NCBI GenBank assembly: GCA_963513935.1
Contig: OY740770.1
Span: 91,032,301 to 91,096,300, forward strand
Source of the DNA: Aphrophora alni
Lineage: Eukaryota; Arthropoda; Insecta; Hemiptera; Aphrophoridae
DNA: 64,000 nucleotides
Direction: 5' to 3'
Shown here: piece after piece, positions 1 to 13,717 of the stretch
Layout of the letters: each line of letters begins with the position of its first letter
How positions within the stretch are numbered: the stretch's first letter is position 1
Made by a program: the position numbers and the translations under genes
Notes under the pieces: generated by a model
What the model was told of the DNA's origin: nothing
Databases searched by the model: none
The model's input: the letters and a program-made list of their open reading frames with translations, nothing else

Positions 1-3000
1 CTTCTCGAAGTATTGTTAAAAATGGAAAATGACCAATATAATCAGAAAGAATTTGAAAAAAAAAATAGATATGGGAAAATATATTATAAGAAATAGTATT
101 TTTCTATAAATATTTAGTATAATGTAAAAACAATACAGAATTTAAAATGGCCTAAATTTAGGTAAAATAAAATATTTGATGATGAGTAATTTAATAATTT
201 GTAGATAACTTACTGAATCTGACGGTGATTTTATTTATTTCTGTTTATAACTTTATCAAGATTATTTATATGTGAAAAAAGATAACATTGCCTAACTGTC
301 TAGAGTTATAATTCCACAGTGAAAGTGTTTTATAATGTATATTTTTTTAAACTTTTAAATTTCATATTATACTTGTTTTTTTATTTTATTTTTTTAAATC
401 TTTGAAATTTTGGTGTTTTATAAATATATTTTATTTTAGATTATTTGATGGAGTAAGTTGTTGATCTAACTAAAAACTGACATTATTTATTTGTTCTTTG
501 GGCACTCTCTATCATCACTAAAATACAAGCGATCGTCAAGTGTTCTGAACTTCAATTGACTTATCAATATACAAAACATGTTAGTTAAATAAAAATTATA
601 TTTTTGCGGAACATTGATTATGCTATTGGCTCTAATTTTTTTCCTTTGTTAATTACACTATAAAGAACTAGAAGTATAATTATCATTTCCGTTTAATTTA
701 CAATGTATTCCCGTCATTTCTTTCTTTGGTAATTTTTCTATTGTATATTCCAGGTGTATTACATTCTCATTTCCTGATATTTCAAGGCCCTAGCCCCTTC
801 CGGAATCAACCCACCATAATTAAACTCTTCAGATATGCCTATTGTAGGACAGTGGTCGGAAACACTAATTATCTCTTCTCCAAATCAAATGACATTCTCT
901 TTCCTTCCGTCTTATCTATTTCTCTATTGGGTTTGTAAAAAGAAGCATTATTGGAGAAATAATAATTTTATCTTCCTAAAAACATGTACGTTATTTTAAA
1001 CAATAATACATGTCTCACGTTCTCATTATAAATATGACATAAAAAAATATATATTAAAGTTAGTTAAAGAATCTGTTAAAGATACATACATTTTCATTTT
1101 ACGTCCCAAACGTTAATACCAAATACAAACTCTCTCTCTTTCTGAAAGTAGCAGTGTTAAATTTGCAAGTATAAGTTTTAATTTTGAAAACGTATTGTAG
1201 CAGTTGAATTATTAATGGGATTGAGAGAAATAAAAACGGGTGGACAAGATTAAGCCTAAAATACGAGTATGTACATTTTATTTATTATTAAAGACTTGAT
1301 GTTCACTAATTTTTCTGGTTATAAATTCTTCTCTGTTTCTTCTTCTTCTGAATGCATATATCCCTTCAAAGAGTAGAAACATTATCCTTTCCATTATTAG
1401 GTTGTATTTCATAAATGTTATAAGATGTTTGTCTATTTGCTTATAAATTTTATTTCGAAATTAGTAATCTGTTCAATAAACTGTAACCCATTACTGTACA
1501 TGTTTTGTTATTCAGTACACTCGTTAATATTATATAAATCACCAAGAAAACGAATCTAAGGAGGAGGGAGAGCATAATTTCATCTTATTAACACGTTCTT
1601 TATAAGGAGTAAATTTAAATTTCATTAGAGTCCCAGACATTGAATGGGAGCTGAAGTGTACATATTACCTCGAATATTCCTTTACAGCTATTGCTTACTA
1701 TAACGATGAATACAATAAGTAACTTTTGATATTATAAATACACATATAGGTACGTGGAAATAACTGTATATTTCCCAAAATCGAAGCCTTTTCTTCCTTT
1801 ACTAAGCTACTTACACTTCATTTACTGTTATTGCCATAATACATAACTTGTAAAGCAATAATCTTTTAAACTCTATATTCCTCATATTTAAGAAACAAAT
1901 AAAATTGATCCTTCACTCAAAATTTAATGCTTAAATTAAACATGTAGCTGTTTTAATTTCCAAACATTATATTATTTACAATGTACTAATTCGAAAATAT
2001 TAATATATGATTGTTGAATAATATAAGCCATTAAACCGTTACAAATAAAACATTCTCTTTGTTATTTCTTGTAAAAGAATTTGAAGTGTGATTATCGTTT
2101 TTGTTTGATTTACATAATAGTTTAATCATTTGTTTATTAAATTCACTTTTGCATATTATAGATATTAACAATATCATTCATTGATATATCTGACTCCTGC
2201 AGATTTTTCGCTGTAATTGGGATGTATTACTTAAATTATTAATCTGTGTTTGCACTGGTTTCCTGGAAGAAGTTATTTTTGGTTTAAGTTTATTATTTAG
2301 CGCTTGATTGGGAATTTTGTTATTTTTTAGGTAACTAACATGCCCTAGAGGATCAACCGGGATGTAAAGCGAAAGAAATAACTTATTGTACGTTGTTACT
2401 GTTAGGAATTACAATCTACTTGTAAAAGCGTTTCAGTTAGTATTATTATAGTTACCATTAATATTACCATACTTGCAGTTGGAGATGTTTATCATATCTG
2501 TCTCAAAAAATAAATAAATTTAATCGAAATATAAATTTGTGCTATAAAAATTATTTTAGGTATGATATGTCAAAAACAAAAATTAATCAAACATATTAAA
2601 TCTGGTATTATTTAAAAAACATGTACGTAAAATTTTTAGACTGGGCTATAATTTTATAAAAAATAGTAAATATAAATAAATACATTTTCGTTACATTTTT
2701 AAGTACTTGTTATTAAATACATTACTAACCAAATACTGAAGTTTCTAATTTAATAAATCTTGGCAAATTTTAAATCTTTAACTCAACAGTAGTGAGTACA
2801 AATGCATATAATACAAAAGTATTGAATAGTTTATTTCTTCATTATTTTATAGTACTGTATGGGAAAAAAAATACTTTTTTTTTGTTCCTAAATCACATTT
2901 AATTATTTTTAGACTCTGATGACAATTAAATTTCGATTTTAGGCAATGTTATAAATTTGAGTTATTAATGTGTTTAAATCTAGGGAACAGATTTTTTTAA

Positions 3001-3629
3001 ATTGTAATATCAAAAAAGTAGTAAATTGGTTCGAAAATTTCGAAAACTAAAAAATTGTTCAATAGAATATAAGACAAAAAATATAGGTAATACGAATGAT
3101 TAAAAGCGTCGAGATATTGAATAGTTTAACAAATGGATAATAATAACATAAACATTACCTGACCAAGTTGACTAATTTAAAATAAATTTAAAGACATATT
3201 ATCTCGCCCTAAAACTAAAATTATTTCAGTGTTTTTAAGAACTAAAATAAGTTTATTGATTTTTTTAATAGTTTGGATGTAGTATTAAATAATTTATAAC
3301 CATGTGAATATGTTCCCATTTTATGGTAGGTAAAAAAAAAAGAAAGAAGAAACAGTAAATATTTATTGCAACATGTAGAATTCATTGGATTGGGTCTAGT
3401 ATCAAATCAAATTCAGTATTCAGGACTATTCCTCAGTGTCCTGTAAATATCCCCAGTTTTCTCTCGGTCAAATGAAGCGATGCAAATTTAAACATATTCA
3501 TCTCTCTACAAGGTCACGGAGGGTAGACTTATTTTATTAAAGCAATTGGAAATTAGTCAATAACGCAGATTTTTTTTTGTCAAATGTATATCTAACCGTG
3601 AGTTAATCATTTTGGACTCCTATCTTGAT

Positions 3630-3631
<2 letters not shown>
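1..3631. other. AT-rich DNA, no gene seen
   Basis: This stretch is AT-rich with short homopolymer runs and no open frame that resembles a protein. The one 70-codon frame at 726-938 has no recognisable motif and is treated as chance. I see no transposon motifs on either strand. Confidence 0.6.

Positions 3632-3722
<91 letters not shown>
3632..3722. repeat. Compound (TA)n-(GT)n microsatellite
   Basis: About 45 bases of TA repeats are followed by GCGC and then about 42 bases of GT repeats. The 61-codon frame across it (YIYIY then CVCVC) is an artefact of the repeat. The same TA/TG junction recurs in the opposite order and strand at 13.6 kb. Confidence 0.97.
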
Positions 3723-3724
<2 letters not shown>

Positions 3725-3935
3725 AGACAATAGTGATATTGGGGTGTTATAGACCTGATCTTATACTTTCAATCATTACTGAAACTGCACATTCACAGTA
3801 CAGAACTTAAAATATTTCTTACCCACCATGGTAGTAAAATAATATTTTCTCTGAGTCATTATGAAAGTTTTTATAAATGTGAATAGAATAGGTACTGACG
3901 ACATAATAAATGTACTACTGAATTCAGTGCGGTAG

Positions 3936-4056
3936 CGGAAAATCATTCCTATAAAACGAAGGCTTAAGGCAAGTACCGGGATTATACAGACAAGATGTAA
4001 TGGTTTTGTGGGATATTCTTGTCGACTATTCTACCATCCTTTTATTTGAATAAATA
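3936..4056 (+). repeat. Dispersed repeat, copy 1 (pair with 18.44 kb)
   Basis: This segment aligns by eye with 18440-18560 in the same orientation. Both start with ATCATTC, then a TAAAACG block, then GGGATTAT, AGACAAGAT and a CTTGTC block, and both end in an ATC..TTTTAT stretch. Identity is moderate with small indels. The element class is unknown. Both copies lie a few hundred bases downstream of a (TA)n microsatellite. Confidence 0.6.
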
Positions 4057-4199
4057 AAGCAATAATTTATAGGACCATATGAATGAAATATGCAGTGTGA
4101 TATTTTTTTAAACAATTAGATGTGGGTTATTTAGTTGATGATATTAGTTCATATTGAAAACAATCCATATGTTTTAATTTTAAAATATCTGAAATTCAT

Positions 4200-4838
4200 T
4201 ATGCTGCCACATATGGGCAGATAAACCCTATATAGGAGAGTACGCCATGAACTGGCATCTGTTCATAGATGTATGGCGCTAAGAGTAGTCTTTTACTCTA
4301 TCGAGAAGTATCGAAGGGCGCGGTGCTGGTGATCCCGGGAATCCCGCCTATACACCTTTTGATTCTGAAGAGGAAGCAGTTCTAATAAGGACTAAAAAAA
4401 TGGCCTGAAAAGTAAAGGTCGAGGAAGGGTCTAAAGGTGGAGTCAATAGAATGTGTAGAACAATAATAAGATAAATAATGTTATAGGCAATATACAGGAC
4501 GGTGGACACATCGATTGATGTAATGCGTAAAGAAATGCCAGGATTGGTGGCCAGAAGATGTAAGCCTCTACCTTGGGCTCGCTTACCTACATGGATTCAA
4601 GAGTGCAGAAAGAGCCTATTGCCTGAATTTTACTCATGACGAAGACATTGTTGAGCATACACTGTTAGCATGTCATAGTTATCAAGAAATAAGAATGCGA
4701 TTACAGAAATAAATTCTGCCTATTATTAACCCAGGCAATATTGTAGAGAAAATGTCGCAAAGCCAAGATAACTGGATATAGATCGAGAGATATGTAACGG
4801 AGGCTATGAAGATTAAGGAAGAGCAGTTAAGAAATTAA
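4200..4838 (+). pseudogene. Degenerate R1-like LINE ORF2, C-terminal end
   Basis: This is the 3' end of a non-LTR retrotransposon polyprotein: the region after the reverse transcriptase plus the C-terminal zinc-knuckle-like segment. Near 4270-4290 the translation gives MALRVV, and in another frame REVSKGAVLVIPGIPPIHLL, which matches the post-RT segment of R1-type elements. From 4497 a single frame reads GRWTHRLM, then DEDIVEHTLLACHSYQEIR, INPGNIVEKM and finally KIKEEQLRN before a stop at 4836-4838. In-frame stops (for example 4521-4523) and at least one frame shift near 4300 show it is dead. The family call rests on motif order. The exact clade within the I/R1 group is inference. Confidence 0.82.
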
Positions 4839-7800
4839 TAAGACCCAGGGTAGTCGAGAAGTTATGCGAGAGAGTGATGCCAAACTTGCCAACAATTTGT
4901 TTGAGGGGAGGAATTGTGGTTTTTTAGTGCAGACACCTAAATAATGTAGGGTACTCTCATATAATTATTGAATACGGATCGTCCTTGGTACCTGATAGCA
5001 GATTATTCACATTTATTGTAAAAAAGGGGAGAATTACATGTTTATTTTAGACTAAGAAATTACACTTTGAGAGTAAGCCGCTTAAAATACATCAACTTTA
5101 TAAAAATAATTGATCTGTATGTTTACGGACACTATATCGTGTGTTTTTAGAATACGCTTGACATTTTTATAAAATTTACTAACGGAGACACATACACTCA
5201 CAATGTACTATCATGCTAGTATATATCTCTTTCATATTTTACAGGAACGATCTAAGGGTCAATTTTTTAGAACAAACGTAATTTTATTCTTATAACTAAG
5301 TGAAATGTTTGTAATTATTATGTTTCATAGTTATTTCATTACGTAACTAATAGTTATAGTGATTTGTAGCATGAGAACCCATGAAAAGCTTACAGTTTAA
5401 ATGGTAAAGAAAAAATAGTATCAACCATATTAATGTGTCATTTTATATATTATCATACCTGATATATTTTTATGATAGTGATGGAATATGAATTAGGTAA
5501 GCGCTTTGTATCGTCATGGTTATTGATACTCTGCATTAGTTATAGTTTGTCTGATATGTAACACAAGTCAGAGAAAACTATTCAAAATATTATATACATG
5601 TTTACGTTGATTGAACTATTTCTATAATACAGAATTATATAACATAAATGTATGTTTACACGTCAACATATTTTGTCTTTGTACAAATCTCAATGTTTTA
5701 TTTTATTTCATATTTTAAACGCTTTTACATCCTACAGATAAGGGATTTTTATTATAACACTTGGGGGAAATATTTTAGAGTGTATCATAACTCCAATGAT
5801 TTCCCTTAGAGACTAGTGTGGCTGCTTTGTCATATCTTATTAAATACGACTCTACCCCAATATTTGGAGGTAAATAAAAATTCTATTTTAGCGTAAACAT
5901 ACAATGAGTTAAGAAGTGAAATAAGTAAACACACACAAAAAAATATTCCAATTAGATTTTTAGGAACAAAATGTAAACATTGAATGCACTATTATACATA
6001 AGGAAAGAATCTCTAAAATCGAATGTAATTTTATCATCTTAATGACGTTGGAAAAATTACTTAGATTTAACAAAATTGACATATGTTAGCGTAATTATCA
6101 ACTATAAACGGAATCTTTATTATGGGTTGAATTAAAGCGCATCCCTTGGCTCAAATGTATGTTTAGTTAATATTAGTTGCAATCTGTCGTAGAAAACGTT
6201 GAACACAGAACTCAATCAAAGAAGTTTTAATGATACCTGAATCTTATTTTAAACGATAAGAACAAGAATATTATAGTAATAGAGTATTATAGTAAACATA
6301 TATTACGTTTAATATAGTAATTGTAATATAACTAGAAAACATTTTTTTATGCTATAGTAATAAATGTATTGTATATTTTGTCAATTGTGGTTCAATTCGA
6401 TTAGTGATAATCATTTTGAAGGATAATTCCTTCTTACTTTGGATTTAGTTGAACATATAATATGTTTTTGTCTGAGGGGCTATGTGTATATAATCAATGA
6501 ATCGGTTTTTAAACAAAACTCGTATAGAGAAAATGAAATTATGCTATTTCAACAAATCATTTTTCTTCGTACAATGTACAGACGGACGTACAATATTTAT
6601 TATTGCATGTTTATTATAGTCATTATAGGAATGAGGATTTTAACATAATTGGTAAGTTTTTCACTACCTCTAATAATATACTGTGATAACGCTATGACAT
6701 AATATTACTTAAATTAAATTTTTCAAAAAAAAATAAAAATATACGATGCCATCGACTAGTCTTCCGAAAGCACTTTGCTATAATTATGGGTTGATGGATT
6801 TATATTGCTGTTTAATGTAACAGTGTTAAGCCAACGGTAATGCATTTTAATATTAACATGTCAAAATATATAAGTATCTGCAAACCCTGAACGAATTGAC
6901 TTTTATACAATTAATATACATTGATTTACCCATGTCCCCAAACACAAAAATCACCTCTGTTATTAATGATAGTCAATCAAACATTTGCCATCATTTGCGT
7001 ATATATAAGCTAACACACAAAGCTTAGATAGAATAAATATACTTTCGTTATTAAAGTGCTAAACCTTGAACATAAAAGAGATAAACACCAACATATCTAG
7101 AAAAATGTTAGAAACTAAAATATTTTTGACCTGGTCATGTTCTCTGAAAAATGATGTAAAAGCTGTTTATTTATATGTCTGAGAAAGTTGACATTTTGTT
7201 TCAATTCCCATTGTTGCGTCCTCCATTATGGTTTATTATTTTGATGACGTGAATATATTGGGTTGTTGTGTATATTACTTTGAGTTTGTTTATATGTGTC
7301 TGTCCAGGGAGATCGTGACCCCCCCCCCCCTTAACACTGCTAGTTTTTGTATACATATTACGACAATATAATGCATGATGTCCTTTTCTTCCGCACTTGA
7401 AAAAACTTAAATAGTGTTTTTTGGAAGCTGTACGTGATCATAAATATTGTGTTCCTGAATAGTTACTCTTTTGTCTTTTTGTGTTTCGCGTTGCCCTATC
7501 ATCTAAAAGTCATATTACCAAAGTACTCTTGTACTTTTGTACCCATTCCAACATCCGTAGTTAACTTTATCATTCTCAAATGAGAATGATACGATAAATT
7601 AGGCTTTTCTGGTATTTGTAATCCTAATTCATCTGAATTTTCAGTCGCTTCTGTTTTATTTTAATTTTTTAAATAGGCTGAGATTTATTAAAATTCAGAA
7701 CAGATTGTTCTGAATTTGGTTATTAATTTTAAAAGTTTCGTTTAAAATTATTTTTGTCACTCATTTGTTTTAGAAGGGTTTACGAAGTTTCAAAGTGATA

Positions 7801-9365
7801 ATAATTATTTTCTTTCACTGTTACGCAATATGAACGACTAAAGAAGGATTACTATTTCAAATTATCTGTGCATAAATTGCATTAATCAATTTGCCAATTC
7901 TAATTAACAGATTACTTTTATCAAAATTTGTGTCCCCTAATCGTGAAATTTTATTTTCGAGGAAAGAAGAGTTTATTTTGAAAAAAAAAAAAAATAATAA
8001 TAAAAAAATAGTTACCTACACAAGTAAATGTAATTAATTTTGTGTAAATAATATAGATCCTATTTTTTACATAAAATAAATTCATTTCATTAAATATATG
8101 TGCAACGTAAAATATGAACATCCACCATTCAGTAGTATTAGAACATGAAATAAAATTATACTACAATTATACTAATAATTATAATCATTTAAAGAATAAA
8201 ATAATTCATTAGAATATAAATATGAGCATTCAGTAGTACATAATAATTATCTTAGTAAATTCTTCCCATTTTAAAAGAATGCCAAAGATTTCTTTTTCAT
8301 GAGGCAAATTAATTACAATTAAATTTATTAATTTGCATTTGTAAAATACAGTAATTAATTTTATATATCTTACATCATCAAGTAAACTGAGTAGTTCTAT
8401 ATATTTAAATTTAAAGATGAACTAGATCATTTAGGCGTTCATGTATGTTTACATCTATTAAAACTATTAAACAATGAGTCACAAGTTAACACTCATAAAC
8501 GAATGAAAAATGTTCAATAAATCTCAACACTACTCTTTTAAAAGATATTTCGCTTGCTTTATGTACAGCAATTAGTTTATAGTAAAAACTAATTATAAAA
8601 AACACACACCTGTGTTAATACTTAGGTGAAACATAATCAGTTATTTATAGTAATTACTGAATTTTCGTTATCACAAATAAACTTTTACTTACTACACAGC
8701 AGAAACTTAACACTGTTTCAAAATTAGTAAAAACTGCAATTTAATGCTATGGTACAAATCTTTTAACTATTTTCCAAAGTGGCGAAAAAAAGAACTTTCA
8801 AAAAGTAATTAGTAAAAGTCTTGTATTATTTTTCTCAAGTAGAAAATATTTTTTTAGTAAGAAACTAAAATCACTACAAATCCACCATTTTTATTAAGAA
8901 TAGGTTTTCCTATACCTGATTTCAACGATTTATTTTAATAATAAAAAATAAGGCTCAATAACAAATTTGGTAGTTCAATACGTTAATGCTGATTTATTAT
9001 ACTATTTATTTCCTTATAGTTATTACCAATTATTTAGGTCTTTAAATAATTTTGTGTTTATTATTCTATATCAGTTTAACATATTATAAACTTATCTATC
9101 ATTTATTCATTTAAATGAAACAATGGCAAAACTTTGAATTTAATAACTCTTGTTTTCTAAACACCTTAATCTCGATTTCAACTGATCCTGTATCTAATGC
9201 AGGTTATAAAGAGCTTCACTATCCGTGTCATAGTAATGGTCTACAAGCTTGGCAGTTGCGACCCTATAATATGTCCTGACAACTACCACAAGTCTAACAA
9301 ACTATTTCCTAAACTTACATACTTTCTTATACTAAATCCTAACACTACTTTCTAATTTTAAAATA

Positions 9366-9368
<3 letters not shown>
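4839..9368. other. AT-rich DNA, possible LINE 3' UTR then nothing assignable
   Basis: The first 100 bases or so after 4838 are less AT-rich and may be the 3' UTR of the R1-like remnant. The rest is AT-rich with a C11 run at about 7320-7330 and A-rich runs near 7980. No coding motif was seen on either strand. Confidence 0.5.

Positions 9369-9432
<64 letters not shown>
9369..9432. repeat. (TA)n microsatellite
   Basis: About 64 bases of uninterrupted TA dinucleotide. Confidence 0.97.
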
Positions 9433-9435
<3 letters not shown>

Positions 9436-12188
9436 TAATTAGTCGATCTTACAAATTTACAAAAATACACAGTGATCTCTAAACTTTACATGCACAATAT
9501 AATTTGAAAAATATAATTTTACAATTTTAAATAATTGTTTAAAATATAGTATTTGTTGTTAAGAAATATATATTTATCCTTTGCGACAAGTGTTACTTTG
9601 TGGGGTATACATATTAAGAGTCCCACTTTAAAATGGTTGCTCTTTATAAAAGGTCAATATATCATTCATTTTAAATAAAAGAGAAGTATAAGCTTGTATA
9701 GAAAATGATGCGTCGTGGAGACATTACATCAATACCATCCCTTGTGTGTAGAGGGAATATGTTATATATCATAGGAAGGATTACAGGTTGAAGCTTGTAA
9801 ATTGTGTGGGACGGAAAAGAACAACCTTGAGGATAAACCTCTTGTGTTTTCCTGTGTATTACACAGCAAAGCATACGTCCGTTTTGTTGGTAAAATACCA
9901 GTAATTTAATTAATAATTTAATTACCTTAATAATATTAAATTACCTTAATATCTCCCAACTAATGATAAATTTTTTAAACATTTGTTTAAAAGAAAAATA
10001 AGTTAATTTTCCATAAATAATATTATTTCAGAAATAATAGTTTCAATTCATATGTGTACACTATTAAGGCTAAAATTGTCGGTAATAATACACTGATTAA
10101 GCGATAAAACCATTTTAAAAAGTTCTTAACTTTAAAAATATTTATGAGATATAATGAAATAGTAATTTACAAAATATAGCATACTTTTTTTATATTTATA
10201 AAGATATTTAGAAAATAATTGCGTTTTTGTTAAGAAATATAAATACTCCCTTTGTGTACAGGAAATTGGAGAAATGTAAATTATGTATGAAAAATAAATT
10301 AGTAAAAGTAGAACGTTGAATTCTAAATAGTTTTATTATTTCTTCACCCAAATTATAGTTTCTTTTACAAAAAATTACGAATTAAAATTGTTACATTGGA
10401 TTTTTAGTTATATTTTGAGTTAATTATTAATAATTTATATTTATATTTAGGACCTCGTTATTTATTAATATAGTTTGCGGTCATATAAATGTACAAAACT
10501 ATTAAATGAAAAAGATTTTGACAGATCAATTTGTTGAATCATACATCCCCTTATAAGATTATATACGATATAACGAATGATTCTATATTGTGTACCGCAT
10601 ACCTTGTATTAGACAATAGTTATGAATATATATTGCTGAGATGTATTAGCACCATAGATTATGGATACATGTGTATAGGACTTGTAATATTACATAGATA
10701 GTGCGAAGGTAAAATAATATATCAGAATTTTTATTATTTATTACAATTACATTTTTTCTAACATGTTTTAAATGCCACGTATTAGGGTATAATTATTATC
10801 TGTATTGTGCTACAACATATACCATCGTCTTTTAATGCTCATTTGTCAAACGTTTTTATATTCCTAGATTTCCTAAGATTTAAAACATAATTTTAATATC
10901 TACCTACAACTCTCCTCTTTTCAGGACCATTTTCACATCCCCGTAAGCTTTACATCTGTTTTATTGACACATAAAGCAGATGTCCATCTTCTCTTCATTA
11001 GTTTTGGGGTTAAATCTTTAAAAAACCTGATGAATCCAGTTTTACCTTTAAATAATTATATTTATCTATTCTTTCAAAATTTATAACACCCTATATCCTT
11101 TCAAAATGTACTACGGTGTAGAATTATTTCAGAATCACTTTAGAAGAACTTCTTTGAATATATTCATAAGGTTTTGTTTATATTTATATTTTATAAATGT
11201 TTATTTATGTATTTTTTTCTCTATTGATCTGCATTCTATTTATTTTGAAATAAATAATATCTTATAGCATAATAAAGTGGTAGCCAATTTCTCGTTTTCA
11301 AATTTTGTGTTTAGAACATTGTTACTAATATTTACATCAGTGTAAAAACCCATAAAATGAGGGTATGGTGAAATTAATTTTTTTTATAATCTTCGTCATA
11401 TCTACCAATTGTTCATAACATGATATTTAAAGATGCATCACTGCTATAAAGACTCATAAAGGATGAAATAAAAGTGTACATATTTAAAGTATTATCCCAT
11501 ATCTTCTTTAAGAACGCTCGACTGAGTGAGCGTGTATAGTATAATACATGGAGTGATTTGTAAACGACCACATAAGTAGCCAAGTAAATATTATTCTTAA
11601 CAAAACCAAGCTTTAGGTTCTGCCTATTTTCTAGCTACCCACTTTTTATAGTAAAATAGCATATTTCAATACATATAAATTGTATTTAGATAGTAGTTTT
11701 ATTATAGGAATTAAAATTTATTTTTTCAAAATGTGGGATTTAAATTCTTTTTGTTTAATGGAGATATTAAAAAACTTAACCATTTAACTTGGGGTCTGTT
11801 TTTTGTTTTAAATTGAAGGGCGTCTAAATATTTAGAAGTGCTGGTTTTTTTAGCATGTATTAAGTGATACAAACTGGATGTTTACTTTTGTAACTAATGT
11901 TTAAGATGTCTTTTAGACCTGAGTTTTTAGGCAGCCATCGTAACTTTTAAATAGTATATTTTATTATTATATTGTGGTAAGAAAATTATAAAATAACTTT
12001 TTTTTTTATATAAGCAAATTTCAAACCAAGTCGAGTAGCGTGTATTCAACAAAACCTGCATTTCCTCAGATTAAATGTTTTATGTTTTAATAAATCTTGT
12101 ACTTGTTAATAATTTGATTAACTTACAATATTTTTTCCTTTAGAATATACACACACAAAAATGAAGAACTTTCAACTATTCATATTGA
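9433..12188. other. AT-rich DNA, no gene seen
   Basis: A 67-codon minus-strand frame at 9671-9874 has no known motif and no supporting context. A slightly richer patch at about 10900-11060 (minus strand) gives short lysine-rich frames broken by stops. It could be an old transposon fragment, but I cannot place it. Confidence 0.45.
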
Positions 12189-12362
12189 AGGGGTTCAGTA
12201 TATTTCATTCATAGAATTAGCTTTCTAGGTGAAACTCCCTCGGAGCCTCTTAAGGTTTTTGAAATAAATTTAATTAATGAAAAGGGGGTTTACGAACTCC
12301 GTCATTCTGCTGATGTAACGGGTAATGCTGCTGATGCTTTTCTCCTAAATTGCTTAAATTAA
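12189..12362 (+). CDS. Unassigned coding-like fragment (about 57 codons)
   Basis: This frame is open from after a stop at 12186-12188 to TAA at 12360-12362. Its composition is more protein-like than its surroundings: the second half reads VFEINLINEKGVYELR and ends with TGNAADAFLLNCLN. There is no methionine near the start. A TTTCTAG acceptor-like sequence at 12222-12228 would fit a terminal exon starting at about 12229. I do not recognise the protein. It may be a host exon, a transposon scrap or chance. Confidence 0.18.
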   Translation, partial: RGSVYFIHRISFLGETPSEPLKVFEINLINEKGVYELRHSADVTGNAADAFLLNCLN

Positions 12363-12535
12363 AGGTTGATTTAAGAATATAATGCATTAAATTTAAGGTC
12401 TGAGTGAGGTGTAGATCTACTAACACATATTTTGGTAGTTTTACAAAATTTAATTTATTTATGAATGAAGAAGGGGTTGCAGTCTTTATAAAAGAAATTA
12501 CTATTGTTATTACGTAATTAGTATTTAAAAAAAAT

Positions 12536-12610
12536 CATTAAGTGAGATTTGAACCCAAAGCAAAAATTAAACAAATACAAATGTTTATCCACTTTAAAAC
12601 CAAGGATAAA
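12536..12610 (-). pseudogene. tRNA-like sequence (decayed tRNA or SINE head)
   Basis: Read on the minus strand, this has a D-arm-like AAAGTGGATAAAC block and, about 44 bases on, a B-box-like GGGTTCAAATCTC. The A-to-B spacing is right for tRNA. The 5' and 3' acceptor halves do not pair well, and the anticodon loop lacks a clear T33, so a working tRNA is unlikely. A tRNA-derived SINE head is the other reading. Confidence 0.27.
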
Positions 12611-13617
12611 GTGCATTACTTTAATAGCTAAAGTTAACAACCATGGATGATAAATCGAATTATTCTAACAATAAAGAAAACTTTTCCTTGACGTTTTTCC
12701 TATTTCTTTAGCTGCACAGCTATATGTTTCATACAATATTTTTAAAGATGCACAAACATGGGTACAGAGAATTTAAAATATAAGCGTTAAATTAAATGTT
12801 TAAAATTGTGTATTTAGGGATATTATAAATTATTTGAAATATATATTTTTATGCAGTACATAAATCAATAAAAAAACAGGGTATTTTATTATTGTTAAAG
12901 CTTCACATAAATATATAAGCACAGACCACAGTTGTTTTGTATCATATTGTAAAAATTTCAAAAACCGTAACGTCGTAGGCTACTACATTTAAAAAATTCC
13001 CACATATATTAATCCGACAGTAGTATAATTCTATATTCTTAAACAAGCACATACTTTATGTGTACACACAACAGTGTTATATTAAACTTTTAAACAATGT
13101 CCCTTACATGGAATAGGTGTACAGACAGTACTAATATCATCAGTAGTAATTTTATATCTTCCACTCTTAAGTCTCGAGACAGTGTTACTAATATGAGTGT
13201 AAAATAAAACATGTATTCAACTTTTAAGTGTTTGGTGTCACTTGTTATTTACTACGTGTATATTAGTTTTTCCTTACTAATTTATGACAAGTTATATATT
13301 CCAGCATCACTTAATATTGATTAAATAGCCGAAACTGCTGTAGTGAGAAAAACAGTATTGACCATTGTAATGGTAAGTCAATGTAATAAAATTATTATCA
13401 ATAGTCTTATTGGTCATAACAGAAATGTTCGAAAAAGTCATGAATGTTAAAATAATATGTACTGGACATATATTGCAACAGAAAACAACGTCTTAACATA
13501 TTTTAAAATGTTCACATAATATGTGCACAAAGATGAGTTTTATATTATATTTTTTAACGTATTCATATATATATATATATTAGCAGACAAAATTGTATAA
13601 CTACAGAAACATCACAC

Positions 13618-13626
13618 TCACGCACG

Positions 13627-13715
<89 letters not shown>
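13618..13715. repeat. Compound CGCA / (CA)n / (TA)n microsatellite
   Basis: Degenerate CGCA units (13618-13633) lead into about 29 bases of CA and then about 53 bases of TA. The 71-codon minus-strand frame is only the repeat read as YIYI/CVCV. A short (TA)n also lies at 13566-13580. Confidence 0.96.

Positions 13716-13717
<2 letters not shown>

Noticed and set aside
3625..3810. Frame with YIYI and CVCV tracts as a secreted Cys-rich peptide
   Set aside because: It is only the TA and GT microsatellites in translation; the same holds for 13618-13833, 33421-33657 and 55547-55801.
10900..11100. Minus-strand coding fragment (possible RT piece)
   Set aside because: Short matches only, split over frames with several stops; not enough to name a family.
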